Source: Mucilaginibacter frigoritolerans (GTDB lineage Bacteria > Bacteroidota > Bacteroidia > Sphingobacteriales > Sphingobacteriaceae). Taken from it: 64,000 nt of DNA. Below are positions 47,613-56,974 of the stretch, piece by piece. Position numbers and translations under genes: made by a program. The notes below the pieces were generated by a model. It was not told the origin of the DNA. It saw only the letters and a program-made list of their open reading frames with translations, and searched no databases. Location of the stretch: positions 62,001-126,000 of the forward strand of contig NZ_VLLI01000005.1 in NCBI RefSeq assembly GCF_007830615.1, written 5' to 3'. Position 1 is the stretch's first letter, and every line of letters starts with the position of its first letter.

Positions 47613-48227
47613 ATGAACAATATTTTTTCCATTCGCCTGATTAAACCTGAAGATACCCAAGGGGTATTAGCTATCTATGCTCCATATATTACTGACGCTG
47701 TTATATCTTTCGAATACGAAGTGCCTTTGGTGAGTGAATTTGCTGAAAGGATCAGTACCATAAGTAAAGAATACCCATGGTTGGTTTGTGAGTATAATAA
47801 TGAAATTATAGGGTACGTTTATAGCAGCAAACACAGAGCGCGAACTGCTTACCAATGGTCTGCAGAGTGTACGGTGTACTTATCTGAGGGTTTTCATCGT
47901 CTTGGACTTGCACGGATATTGTACAAAGCTTTGTTTGATATTTTGAAGCTTCAAAATATTATAAATATTTATGCAGGTATAACGGTGCCTAATATTAAAA
48001 GTGAAGAATTTCATAAATCGATGGGCTTTTATCTGATAGGGACTTATAAAAATGTGGGCTACAAATTCAATAAATGGCATGATGTTGCCTGGTTTCAGCT
48101 TGACCTGGGCGAACATGCCATCAATCCGCCTGATCCAAAAAACATTACCGAAATTAGTGATAGCGTTGAAGTAACTGCAATTATACAGAAAGCGAATAAA
48201 TCCTTATCTCACATAAAGTTGGTGTAA
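47613..48227 (+). CDS. Phosphinothricin-acetyltransferase-like GNAT protein
   Basis: This 204-residue protein resembles the PAT/Bar branch of GNAT. It starts FSIRLIKPEDTQGVLAIYAP and has ISFEYEVPLVSEFAERI, YVYSSKHRARTAYQWSAECT, GFHRLGLARILYKALF and KSEEFHKSMGFYLIG. The branch acetylates phosphinothricin, methionine sulfoximine or related compounds. The C-terminal 35 residues are an extra segment beyond the usual family end. It sits alone between two terminators. Confidence 0.85.
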   Translation: MNNIFSIRLIKPEDTQGVLAIYAPYITDAVISFEYEVPLVSEFAERISTISKEYPWLVCEYNNEIIGYVYSSKHRARTAYQWSAECTVYLSEGFHRLGLARILYKALFDILKLQNIINIYAGITVPNIKSEEFHKSMGFYLIGTYKNVGYKFNKWHDVAWFQLDLGEHAINPPDPKNITEISDSVEVTAIIQKANKSLSHIKLV

Positions 48228-48249
48228 TTGGGGCTTTACCCTAAACTAA

Positions 48250-48285
48250 AACGGCTGCCCATTTACACAGGCAGCCGCTTTCTAT
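48250..48285. terminator. Bidirectional terminator
   Basis: Eight-bp GC-rich arms CGGCTGCC and GGCAGCCG with a 10-nt loop lie between the converging PAT-like gene and the WxxGxW-repeat gene. The right arm is followed by CTTTCTATTT. Confidence 0.75.
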
Positions 48286-48295
48286 TTAATCTGTT

Positions 48296-49795
48296 TTATT
48301 TCGATTTTTTGTCAGATGATTGTTTTACCTGCTTTGTAGGTTTCTGTCTTGATTTGTTATTGTTGTTTCCGTTTCCTGCATTACCAGGTCCTTTTGGCAC
48401 GGCAGGAGCGTTTGAAACACCAGGTCCTCTTGGTACACCTGGACTATTTGTTGTAGCTGCCGCGTTTGATCCGCCTGGCCTGGCTGATGTACCAGGCGTA
48501 TTAGATGCGCCTGGTCTTGCCGTATTGGAGGCGCCAGGAGTATTATTAGAAGCCACTGGAGCAGCTGGCCTTGCATTGTTATTTTGAACTCCATTTGGTG
48601 CAGGTCTTCCGGTATTAACCGGACCTCTTTCCGGTGCTCTTTCTGCTGCAAAGTTTGGTTTACCACCACTTCTGAACTGGTTCTTATCTTCACGTGCTAC
48701 CTGTTGATTTCTGATCTGTTCAGGAGTTGCCATAACATGGCGCTCGTGCATCGCTTCCATTTCGTGTGGTGTTGGCCGGGCTACTACACCTCCGTTGCCG
48801 TTAAAGCTGTAACGGTTTCTGGGGCCTTCATTAACAATTACGGTTCTGTCGACATAAGTGTTATGTACAATAGTCACATTTACCCTAACAACTGCAGTAT
48901 TATAACGGAAATGACCTTCACGCCATTCCCCGCCACCGTAACCAACGCCACCGTAGCCACAACCGTAATTTATACCGCCGTAAAAGCCAATACTATTTCC
49001 CCAATATCCAGAATGGTAAACATAAAAATGGCCTACAAACCCCCAGTATGGAGGTGTCCATAAAAGGCCTGGACTTGGTGGAGCTACCCATACACCAGGT
49101 ACCCAATAGTAATCATTTCTTTGCGGGCTATATGACCAGAATCCCGGCTGCCACAGGTATCCGTCTTGCGGGCACTCAGGCTGCTCATAATCTGGTAATG
49201 GAGGTGGCGCTGCTTCAACAGATAAATTTGTATCAACCGGAGCAGTATTGTCAACTGCAGCATCGTTTGCAGGTGTACCCTGATTCATACCAGCAGGTAC
49301 CGGAGGTGCAGCCTGAACAGGAGGTGGGGTATTAAACTTACCATATGTCAAACAATTGTTCAGGTTATTTACATTGTACCCTTGTATTAGTTGAGGGTCC
49401 CAGTTTTGTGTATTGGGATTGTAGAAATACAAAGTGTTCTGATCAACATTATACAAAAATGTATAGATGGGAATAGTTTGCGTGTAATATTTGCTTTCGT
49501 AGGTAAGTTGATAAGCGTTTCCATTTGTTTGCGGATCGGCTTGCGAAATTACCACGCTTCTACGGCCAGGTGTCATTCTTGATGGCATCCTGCCTATATT
49601 GGTATTTAGTACCAGGTCAATAAATGCATCTTTAAACATAATTGCTGCATCACTCATAGCCGGGGTTTCCTGTCCGGTTTGGTAGTCAATAGCAAAAATG
49701 CTTGCTTCAGGATGCCTGTCCGGGACGTTGTTTTGCGCACGTACCATGGTTGTTAAGCCCAGTACAAGCATTAAAATAAAAGTAAAATGTTTCAT
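48296..49795 (-). CDS. Secreted WxxGxW-repeat (YXWGXW) protein
   Basis: This 499-residue protein has a signal peptide (to VRAQ) and an N-terminal region of about 140 residues with no recognised fold. A Pro-rich linker follows, then three WxxGxW-like repeats (LWQPGFWSY, YYWVPGVWV and LLWTPPYWGF). A Gly/Tyr block (YGCGYGGVGYGGGEW) and a low-complexity, Asn/Pro/Gly/Ala-rich C-terminus with repeated Ser-Asn-Thr-Pro-Gly units complete it. Proteins of this kind are envelope or surface components of unknown function in Bacteroidota. The last 30 residues are Lys/Gln/Ser-rich and basic. Confidence 0.82.
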   Translation of the reverse strand: MKHFTFILMLVLGLTTMVRAQNNVPDRHPEASIFAIDYQTGQETPAMSDAAIMFKDAFIDLVLNTNIGRMPSRMTPGRRSVVISQADPQTNGNAYQLTYESKYYTQTIPIYTFLYNVDQNTLYFYNPNTQNWDPQLIQGYNVNNLNNCLTYGKFNTPPPVQAAPPVPAGMNQGTPANDAAVDNTAPVDTNLSVEAAPPPLPDYEQPECPQDGYLWQPGFWSYSPQRNDYYWVPGVWVAPPSPGLLWTPPYWGFVGHFYVYHSGYWGNSIGFYGGINYGCGYGGVGYGGGEWREGHFRYNTAVVRVNVTIVHNTYVDRTVIVNEGPRNRYSFNGNGGVVARPTPHEMEAMHERHVMATPEQIRNQQVAREDKNQFRSGGKPNFAAERAPERGPVNTGRPAPNGVQNNNARPAAPVASNNTPGASNTARPGASNTPGTSARPGGSNAAATTNSPGVPRGPGVSNAPAVPKGPGNAGNGNNNNKSRQKPTKQVKQSSDKKSK

Positions 49796-50113
49796 GTTTT
49801 AACAAATCTTGATTAATTAAGGCAAATAAACAGGCGGATTTAAAAGTGTTTGTTGGTTCAAAATCAATGAATTAAGATGGGTATACATCTGTTTTTGCTC
49901 ATTTAATTTGAAGCTTTAAATATAATACCGTTCCTGAATAATGCAAATTATCATTTACATGTTATACGTTTTGTTCATTTATATTGGTTGCCGGATGTAT
50001 GTAACTTAATTATAACATATGTTTATTTATGTACAGCCCATCTATTTTAAATGCACTGCAAACAAGCCGTCTGTTTTAGGGTTAAGTAAGATATTACTCA
50101 AATAAAAATTGCC
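49796..50113. other. Intergenic region, 318 bp, divergent promoters
   Basis: AT-rich spacer between the divergent WxxGxW-repeat gene and the small plus-strand gene at 50114. No ORF, hairpin or convincing TAnnTTTG element was assigned; it presumably contains both promoters. Confidence 0.4.
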
Positions 50114-50437
50114 ATGCAAACCTATAATAACCTGGTTGAAGCCACCAATGATCTTATGAAAAGAGGATACACAGAGAATCTTAGTCTTGAAGGTGATACT
50201 GTTGACGATAAAGAAAAGAAAATCAAAATGACTGCTGACGATTTCGAGATTGATGAGTTTTACCGCTTCGAAGGTGCCAGCAATCCGGATGATATGTCTA
50301 TTATTTATGCAGTTAATTCTCCGAAATATAAATTGAAAGGGATACTAGTAAATGCTTTCGGCACTTATGCCAATAATAGTAAATCAGCAATTTTGGCCAA
50401 GTTGCATCATTACCAGGTTAATGATCATTTGAAATAA
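50114..50437 (+). CDS. Small conserved acidic protein of unknown function
   Basis: This 107-residue soluble protein is acidic and has no signal peptide or membrane helix. Recognisable blocks are EATNDLMKRGYTENLSLEGD near the start and YAVNSPKYKLKGILVNAFGT towards the end. Similar short Bacteroidota proteins exist and are sometimes labelled phosphoribosylpyrophosphate synthetase, but no PRPP-synthetase motif is visible and I do not support that name. It is a single gene facing the HEAT-like gene. Confidence 0.75.
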   Translation: MQTYNNLVEATNDLMKRGYTENLSLEGDTVDDKEKKIKMTADDFEIDEFYRFEGASNPDDMSIIYAVNSPKYKLKGILVNAFGTYANNSKSAILAKLHHYQVNDHLK

Positions 50438-50471
50438 CCCAAGGTGCATTTATGTTGTTAATTTATAAACG

Positions 50472-51014
50472 TTAGAGTTGTGCTAATATCTTTTTGCCCC
50501 TTGATTGGATTCCGGCAGAACCGTTACGCATCAAAAATTTGATCTGGTTGGCTAATTCTTCTTTTATCCAGGGGTAACGATACCTTAAATTGAATAAGGT
50601 TTCTGAGGCAAAGCATTTCACTGCCACTTTAACTTTGGGGTCAATCATCCAGTCAAAACATTGTTCAACTACAGGTTCCATATCCAGTCCGGCGAGTTTG
50701 TTTTTTATGGAGATAGCAACTTTCGCCTCCGTAATATGCATCATAATTTTAGCGTAGTGCCTTTTGCAACTGGCGTGTTTAACATCTTTTATACGTGATA
50801 CGAAATATTCCAGCTCATTTCCGTATCGCTCCGGATGCTGCAGAAAAACATTTTCCAGGATCCATGCAGCACGAAAAGCGATGTTTTTATCCGGATGAAA
50901 AGTAAGCTCTATCAGGTTGTGCAAATCAAATTGCTCTTCTTTTAAAATACGGCTCAGTTCCAAAACTTTGGTTTTGCCGATAGTATCAGATATTTGTTCA
51001 AGCAAATTGTCCAT
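50472..51014 (-). CDS. HEAT-repeat-like helical protein
   Basis: This 180-residue protein is all alpha-helical with paired helices resembling HEAT/ARM units: FHPDKNIAFRAAWILENVFL, YFVSRIKDVKHASCKRHYAK, and WMIDPKVKVAVKCFASETLF. Such units bind proteins or nucleic acids. No enzyme motif is seen. It is divergent from the M16 peptidase operon and its last codon lies 35 bp from the convergent small gene. Confidence 0.7.
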   Translation of the reverse strand: MDNLLEQISDTIGKTKVLELSRILKEEQFDLHNLIELTFHPDKNIAFRAAWILENVFLQHPERYGNELEYFVSRIKDVKHASCKRHYAKIMMHITEAKVAISIKNKLAGLDMEPVVEQCFDWMIDPKVKVAVKCFASETLFNLRYRYPWIKEELANQIKFLMRNGSAGIQSRGKKILAQL

Positions 51015-51121
51015 AATGGATATGCTAAATTCAATATTATACTCTGAAAGTTATAATTTATTCATTTTCAAATTTTAAGGCCAACAAATACTCAAGTGGT
51101 ATTCTCTATCAACAAAAATTC

Positions 51122-51129
51122 TACCTTTG
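51122..51129 (+). promoter_or_regulatory. -7 promoter element (TACCTTTG) of the M16 peptidase pair
   Basis: Exact TAnnTTTG match, 25 bp upstream of the ATG at 51155. Confidence 0.5.
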
Positions 51130-51154
51130 CTTTCCGTTAAATCAAAGTTTACAT

Positions 51155-52396
51155 ATGGTTAAATTCAACCGTTTCACGCTGGACAATGGCCTTCGGGTGC
51201 TTGTTCACGAAGATAATACAACCCCTATGGCGGTGCTAAATATTTTATATGATGTTGGCGCCCGCGATGAAGATCCTGATCAAACCGGCTTTGCCCATTT
51301 ATTTGAGCACCTGATGTTTGGCGGATCTGTAAATATACCCAACTATGATGAACCGCTTCAACGCGTAGGAGGCGAAAATAACGCCTTTACCAGCAATGAT
51401 ATTACCAATTATTATATCACCCTGCCTTCGGCAAATTTAGAGACTGCATTCTGGTTGGAGAGCGACCGCATGTTGAGTCTTGCTTTCAGCGAAAAAAGCC
51501 TGGAGGTACAGCGTAATGTGGTTATTGAGGAATTTAAGCAACGTTATTTAAATCAGCCTTATGGCGATGTTTGGTTAAAGTTAAGACCACTGGTTTATAA
51601 AAAACATCCTTATCAATGGGCAACTATTGGTAAAGAAATTAAACATATTGAAGATGCTAAGATAGAAGATGTAAAAGCTTTCTTTAAAAAGCATTATAAT
51701 CCGCAAAATGCTATAATAGTGGTTGGCGGCAATGTGAAAACGGAAGATATAAAACAGCTATCAGAAAAATGGTTTGGGTCAATCCCGGCAGGTGAAAAAT
51801 ATCATCGTAATTTGCCACAGGAGCCAGAGCAGCATGATGAACGCCGGAGCACAGTTACCGCAAAAGTTCCGCTTAATGATGTTTATATAGCGTTTCAGAT
51901 GGGAGCGAGGCTGGACAAATCTTATTATGCTGCTGAACTTATTTCTGACATTTTATCGCGCGGTAATTCATCTAGATTATATCGTAACCTGGTAAAAGAA
52001 AAAGAGTTATTCAGCGAAGTACATGCTTACATGTCGGGCAGTTTGGACAAAGGCATGTTTGTGTTTGAAGGTAAACCGCTTGAAAACGTGAGTACAGAAA
52101 CAGCTGAAGCAGCCATTTGGGAAGAACTGGAGCGCATTAAAACAGAGTTGATACCTGCTGATGAACTCATCAAGGTGAAAAATAAGATTGAATCGACAAT
52201 GATATTTTCGGAAATGGCTTTGCTGGATAAGGCAATGAACCTGGCTTCGTTCGAGTTGCTGGGCGATGCTGATCTGCTAAACCATGAAACAGGGAAATAT
52301 TTGGCAGTAACAGCGGAGGAGATTAAGAATCTTTCAAATGAAATATTTAGAAGAGATAATTCATCAACACTTATTTACCTGGCTGAGAAAGCGTGA
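51155..52396 (+). CDS. M16-family zinc peptidase, catalytic subunit
   Basis: This 413-residue protein has the inverted zinc motif H48-L-F-E51-H52 in GFAHLFEHLMFGG and a downstream glutamate in VVIEEFKQRYLNQPYGD as third ligand, so it should be active. The second half has SRLYRNLVKEKELFSEV, a degenerate version of the R/Y substrate-binding element. The length fits M16B half-enzymes that work as heterodimers. The partner is the next gene, 40 bp downstream. No signal peptide is visible, so it may be cytoplasmic. Confidence 0.92.
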   Translation: MVKFNRFTLDNGLRVLVHEDNTTPMAVLNILYDVGARDEDPDQTGFAHLFEHLMFGGSVNIPNYDEPLQRVGGENNAFTSNDITNYYITLPSANLETAFWLESDRMLSLAFSEKSLEVQRNVVIEEFKQRYLNQPYGDVWLKLRPLVYKKHPYQWATIGKEIKHIEDAKIEDVKAFFKKHYNPQNAIIVVGGNVKTEDIKQLSEKWFGSIPAGEKYHRNLPQEPEQHDERRSTVTAKVPLNDVYIAFQMGARLDKSYYAAELISDILSRGNSSRLYRNLVKEKELFSEVHAYMSGSLDKGMFVFEGKPLENVSTETAEAAIWEELERIKTELIPADELIKVKNKIESTMIFSEMALLDKAMNLASFELLGDADLLNHETGKYLAVTAEEIKNLSNEIFRRDNSSTLIYLAEKA

Positions 52397-52436
52397 ATCT
52401 GAACTTTAGTTTTAATAAAAAACGACCAACGAAACA

Positions 52437-53726
52437 ATGATTATAGATAGAAAAAAAGCCCCGGAATTCAGGGCCATTGATAATATAAACCTGATAAAAC
52501 CTGTAAAGCAAAAGTTGGATAATGGTTGTAATGTTTTTTCGTTTAACTCCGGCGATCAGGATCTGGTGCGTATTGAATGGATATTTGGCAATCAACGCTT
52601 TGACGAAAAAAAGCCTTTACTAAACGTTGCTGTTAACACGATGCTTACGGATGGCACCAGTACTTTAACGGCAGCACAAATTGCTGATAAGGTTGATTTT
52701 TATGGCGCTTTTTTACAAGTAGATTATGGGTATGATAATTCGCAGGTTGTGTTATATAGTTTAAATAAACATTTACAGCATACCCTGCCCGTAATAAAGG
52801 ATATTCTTACAGATTCAGTATTCCCTGAGAAGGAACTGGAAACGTTTATCCGTAATCAGCAGCAGAAATTACAGGTAAGTATGCAGAAGAATGATTTTGT
52901 GGCCCGTCGTGGTTTTAACAAGGCATTGTATGGCGACACCCTGTATGGTTTAGGTGCTGAAAATGATACTTACAAAACGCTTCGCCGCGAGGATATGCTG
53001 CTGTTTTTTAAACAAATGTATCAGCCATCCAATTGCACTATTATTGTTGCCGGTAAAATTGAACCGGGAATATTAGAGCTAATAACCGACACTTTTGATA
53101 AAAAATGGGTAAACTCTTCCGAAAAATCAGATACCAGCCAACCTGAATTAAAACCTTCGGCAGAGCATTTTTACTTTATTGAGAAGCCCGATGCCCTGCA
53201 GTCTGCTATTCGTATGGGCATTCCGGCTATAAATCGTAATCATCCTGATTTTGCAGCATTGCAGGTTTTGAACACGATTTTGGGTGGCTATTTTGGGTCA
53301 AGATTAATGGCTAACATCCGCGAGGATAAAGGATATACGTACGGAATCGGATCGGGCATGTCGGCCTTAAAACATGGCGGGGCATTGTTTATAGCTACCG
53401 AAGTAGGAGCCGATGTTTGTAAAGCAGCGGTAAATGAAATTGAGAAAGAATTGAATTTATTGCAGACAGAATTAATTACAGAAGAGGAATTGTCCCTTGT
53501 GCGTAACTTCTTGTTAGGTTCTTTATTGGGCAGTTTGGAGAATGTTTTTTCTCATGCCGATAAATTTAAGAATCTGTATTTCGCCGGATTAGATTATGAT
53601 TATTATGATTATTATGATCGTTATGTAGAAACGGTTAAAACGGTAACAGCCGGACATTTACAAGAACTGGCTAAACAATATCTGAACTTTAACCAGTTTT
53701 ATAAGGTTATTGTAGGAAAGTATTAA
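52437..53726 (+). CDS. M16-family peptidase, non-catalytic partner subunit
   Basis: This 429-residue protein has the M16 fold but the HxxEH region is replaced (VNTMLTDGTSTLTAAQIADK), so it cannot bind zinc in the usual way. It retains the R/Y substrate motif GGYFGSRLMANIREDKGYTYG, which the catalytic partner lacks. This complementary pattern matches heterodimeric M16B peptidases such as the SPH2681/SPH2682-like pairs. It is in an operon with the catalytic subunit. A 9-bp in-frame repeat encodes the YDYYDYYDRY stretch near the C-terminus. Confidence 0.9.
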   Translation: MIIDRKKAPEFRAIDNINLIKPVKQKLDNGCNVFSFNSGDQDLVRIEWIFGNQRFDEKKPLLNVAVNTMLTDGTSTLTAAQIADKVDFYGAFLQVDYGYDNSQVVLYSLNKHLQHTLPVIKDILTDSVFPEKELETFIRNQQQKLQVSMQKNDFVARRGFNKALYGDTLYGLGAENDTYKTLRREDMLLFFKQMYQPSNCTIIVAGKIEPGILELITDTFDKKWVNSSEKSDTSQPELKPSAEHFYFIEKPDALQSAIRMGIPAINRNHPDFAALQVLNTILGGYFGSRLMANIREDKGYTYGIGSGMSALKHGGALFIATEVGADVCKAAVNEIEKELNLLQTELITEEELSLVRNFLLGSLLGSLENVFSHADKFKNLYFAGLDYDYYDYYDRYVETVKTVTAGHLQELAKQYLNFNQFYKVIVGKY

Positions 53727-53731
53727 GGTGG

Positions 53732-53887
53732 ATTTCGGATTTCGGAATTTCTATTTCGGAATTGTTATTTAAAAAGTTGATAGATCGGCGTTGTTTTGAA
53801 ATATAGGCTGTCATTAGAAGGCAATTTTAATAAGCTATCATTCCAAATGATAAATAAATCCGCAATTGAAATTCCGAAATCCGAAAT
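53732..53887. repeat. Imperfect element bounded by a perfect 20-bp inverted repeat
   Basis: The left arm at 53732-53751 (ATTTCGGATTTCGGAATTTC) is the exact reverse complement of the right arm at 53868-53887, with 116 bp between. The spacer begins with another ATTTCGGAATTG copy and has no ORF. It starts just after the M16 partner stop and its right arm runs into the guaB promoter region. It could be a miniature inverted-repeat element or a long structured terminator or leader. Confidence 0.7.
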
Positions 53888-53893
53888 AAATAG

Positions 53894-53901
53894 TATCTTT
53901 G
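53894..53901 (+). promoter_or_regulatory. -7 promoter element (TATCTTTG) of guaB
   Basis: Exact TAnnTTTG match 24 bp upstream of the guaB ATG, only 6 bp beyond the right arm of the inverted repeat. The -33 element would therefore fall inside that arm or just to its left. Confidence 0.5.
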
Positions 53902-53913
53902 CCCGGCAAATAA

Positions 53914-55395
<1,482 letters not shown>

Positions 55396-55417
55396 TAGGA
55401 AAGCCTATAAATTATAC

Positions 55418-55450
55418 AAAGTCCGGGAGTGAATACTTCCGGACTTTTTT
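55418..55450. terminator. Intrinsic terminator after guaB
   Basis: AAAGTCCGG pairs with CCGGACTTT, followed by TTT on the plus strand. It lies between guaB and the convergent ROK gene ending at 55454, 23 bp after the guaB stop. Confidence 0.8.
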
Positions 55451-55453
55451 GCT

Positions 55454-56302
55454 TTATAAAGCATCGTAAAACAAAGCTGAGGCACCTAATATAGCACTGT
55501 TGGCTAATTCAGATGTTAGTATTTTTAAGCGATCAATACTTTTAGGGTAACCAAAGGTTTTTATCTTTTCCCACATCGTTTTTTCAAAGAATTTAAAAGC
55601 CGAAGAAACGGATCCGCCTAAAATAATCAGTTCAGGGTCGTAGGTATACATAATAAGCTTTATGGCATTTCCCAAGTGAGAGCCTAACTCGGCATAAAGT
55701 TTTAATGCCTGTTGTTCTCCCTTTTGGGCATTTTTAAAAACATCTTCTCCGTTCAGACTATATACATTTTGAAAAAATGAACCGCTGCAATAGTATTCAT
55801 AGTTATGGTCAAGATAATCAACCATTCCAAATTCTCCGGCACCGCAATTTGGCCCAGCATAAAGTTTATTATTGATAATAATGCCAGCCCCAAGCCCGGT
55901 ACCAATAGCTAATCCCACCATGTCAGCGTGGTTTTGGCCTTTACCGAAGTAATGTTCGCCCATGGCAAAGCAGTTGGCATCATTGTTTACATAAATCGGG
56001 ATCTGATAGCGAGCTTCCATAATCTGTTTTAAGTGAACTTCTTTCCACGATGGAATATGCTGTACATCGTAAACAATACCTTCTTTTACATTCACCACGC
56101 TGGGTACACCTATACCGATGGCTTTTGCTTCACTATCAACCAGTTGATCTGCAATGAAAAATACATCTTCCAAAACCTGTTCTTCCGTACCGTTTTTGTG
56201 GATAGGCTGGGATATAATGTTGCCGATGTTACCATCAATAACCGAAGCGCCCCGTATGTTGGTGGCACCCAGGTCAATACCGATCAGTTGTGCGTTTTTC
56301 AT
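55454..56302 (-). CDS. ROK-family sugar kinase
   Basis: This 282-residue protein begins LIGIDLGATNIRGASV, the ROK phosphate-binding loop, and has the NNDANCFAMGEHYFGKG block with the catalytic aspartate, GLAIGTGLGAGIIINN and LIILGGSVSSAF. The zinc-binding CxCGxxGCxE cluster of NagK/Mlc proteins is absent (DHNYEYYCSGSFF in its place). It phosphorylates a hexose, probably glucose or fructose, and could also be regulatory. It is a single gene; the spacer beyond its start holds the RNA-like unit. Confidence 0.88.
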   Translation of the reverse strand: MKNAQLIGIDLGATNIRGASVIDGNIGNIISQPIHKNGTEEQVLEDVFFIADQLVDSEAKAIGIGVPSVVNVKEGIVYDVQHIPSWKEVHLKQIMEARYQIPIYVNNDANCFAMGEHYFGKGQNHADMVGLAIGTGLGAGIIINNKLYAGPNCGAGEFGMVDYLDHNYEYYCSGSFFQNVYSLNGEDVFKNAQKGEQQALKLYAELGSHLGNAIKLIMYTYDPELIILGGSVSSAFKFFEKTMWEKIKTFGYPKSIDRLKILTSELANSAILGASALFYDAL

Positions 56303-56523
56303 AGGTTATTGGTATTCAATTTTACAATAAGTTTTTGAAAATATTTGTTTTTAAGAATTTACATATATCCCTTAAATAGTAATTTTCAATGCTTTTGTTG
56401 ATAACTCCAGTGTTAATAAGTGTGCAAAATATAAGTATTTATTGCTAAACTGATTACATATCAGTGAGGAAGTGCTGTGGATGGAATTGTTAGAAACATG
56501 TTAATAAAAAATGAAAATAATGC

Positions 56524-56554
56524 TTGACAAATATTCATTAAGCTCCTATCTTAG
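56524..56554 (+). promoter_or_regulatory. Promoter of the candidate non-coding RNA
   Basis: TTGACA at 56524-56529 and TATCTTAG at 56547-56554 are separated by 17 bp. The second element matches the Bacteroidota TAnnTTTG box at all but one base. Transcription would start near 56560. Confidence 0.45.
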
Positions 56555-56900
56555 AAATATCAAGAACGACGTACTTTGACAGCCTTACAGGAATACAGAA
56601 ATTGAATCGGGCAAATCCTCGGAGGAGCTAAAGATCATGGAAGTACCTGAATCATCTGGAAAGTAAAAGGCGAGAGCTTTGGAAAAGAAAGATAATTAAA
56701 GAGGTATTAGCAAGGATTACAATTTTTTACGGAGAAAAGTAAAAACCACTAATGTACTGAAAGAATCAATGTTTGCAAGAACAACAGAATAGCAGTCGGT
56801 CAGCTTACACAAAACTTGGTGCTTTTTGAGTAACTACGGTTAAGCAAAGGGTTAGAAAACGGAAGTCAAATCGAAAGAAGAGGCTTCCGTTTTCGTTTTT
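56555..56900 (+). ncRNA. Candidate structured RNA of about 340 nt
   Basis: This part of the 672-bp gap between the ROK and PhoH genes is bounded by a promoter and an intrinsic terminator. No long ORF is present. Local stem-loops are visible: TCCT/AGGA around 56616-56626, and TTTTTAC/GTAAAAA near 56730-56750, which is enclosed by ATTAG/CTAAT. I could not match it to tmRNA, RNase P RNA or SRP RNA signatures; the boundaries are approximate. A purine-rich GGAGGAG stands 10 bp before an ATG at 56637 that opens only a 9-codon frame, so a leader peptide is another reading. It could also be an untranslated leader cut short by attenuation upstream of phoH. Confidence 0.4.
56855..56900 (+). terminator. 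Terminator of the candidate RNA
   Basis: Perfect 11-bp arms GAAAACGGAAG and CTTCCGTTTTC with an 18-nt loop, followed by GTTTTT. It lies 75 bp upstream of the phoH ATG, so it ends an independent upstream transcript. Confidence 0.85.
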
Positions 56901-56937
56901 ATAAGCTTTTTTTTGACGGGTAACATTGTTTTTCATT

Positions 56938-56967
56938 TTTGTGGCCGCCTTAAAATCGCTAATTTAG
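56938..56967 (+). promoter_or_regulatory. Promoter of phoH
   Basis: TTTG (56938-56941) and TAATTTAG (56960-56967, one mismatch to the consensus) are 18 bp apart. The ATG is 7 bp after the -7 box, giving a nearly leaderless transcript. Confidence 0.4.
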
Positions 56968-56974
56968 CCATAAC

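Noticed and set aside
48228..48587. Plus-strand ORF of 119 codons rich in Pro/Gly/Ala
   Set aside because: It is the complement of the low-complexity C-terminus of the WxxGxW-repeat gene.
56555..56900. tmRNA, RNase P RNA or SRP RNA
   Set aside because: No tRNA-like ends with CCA, tag-peptide frame or RNase P core was found, and the length does not suit SRP RNA.
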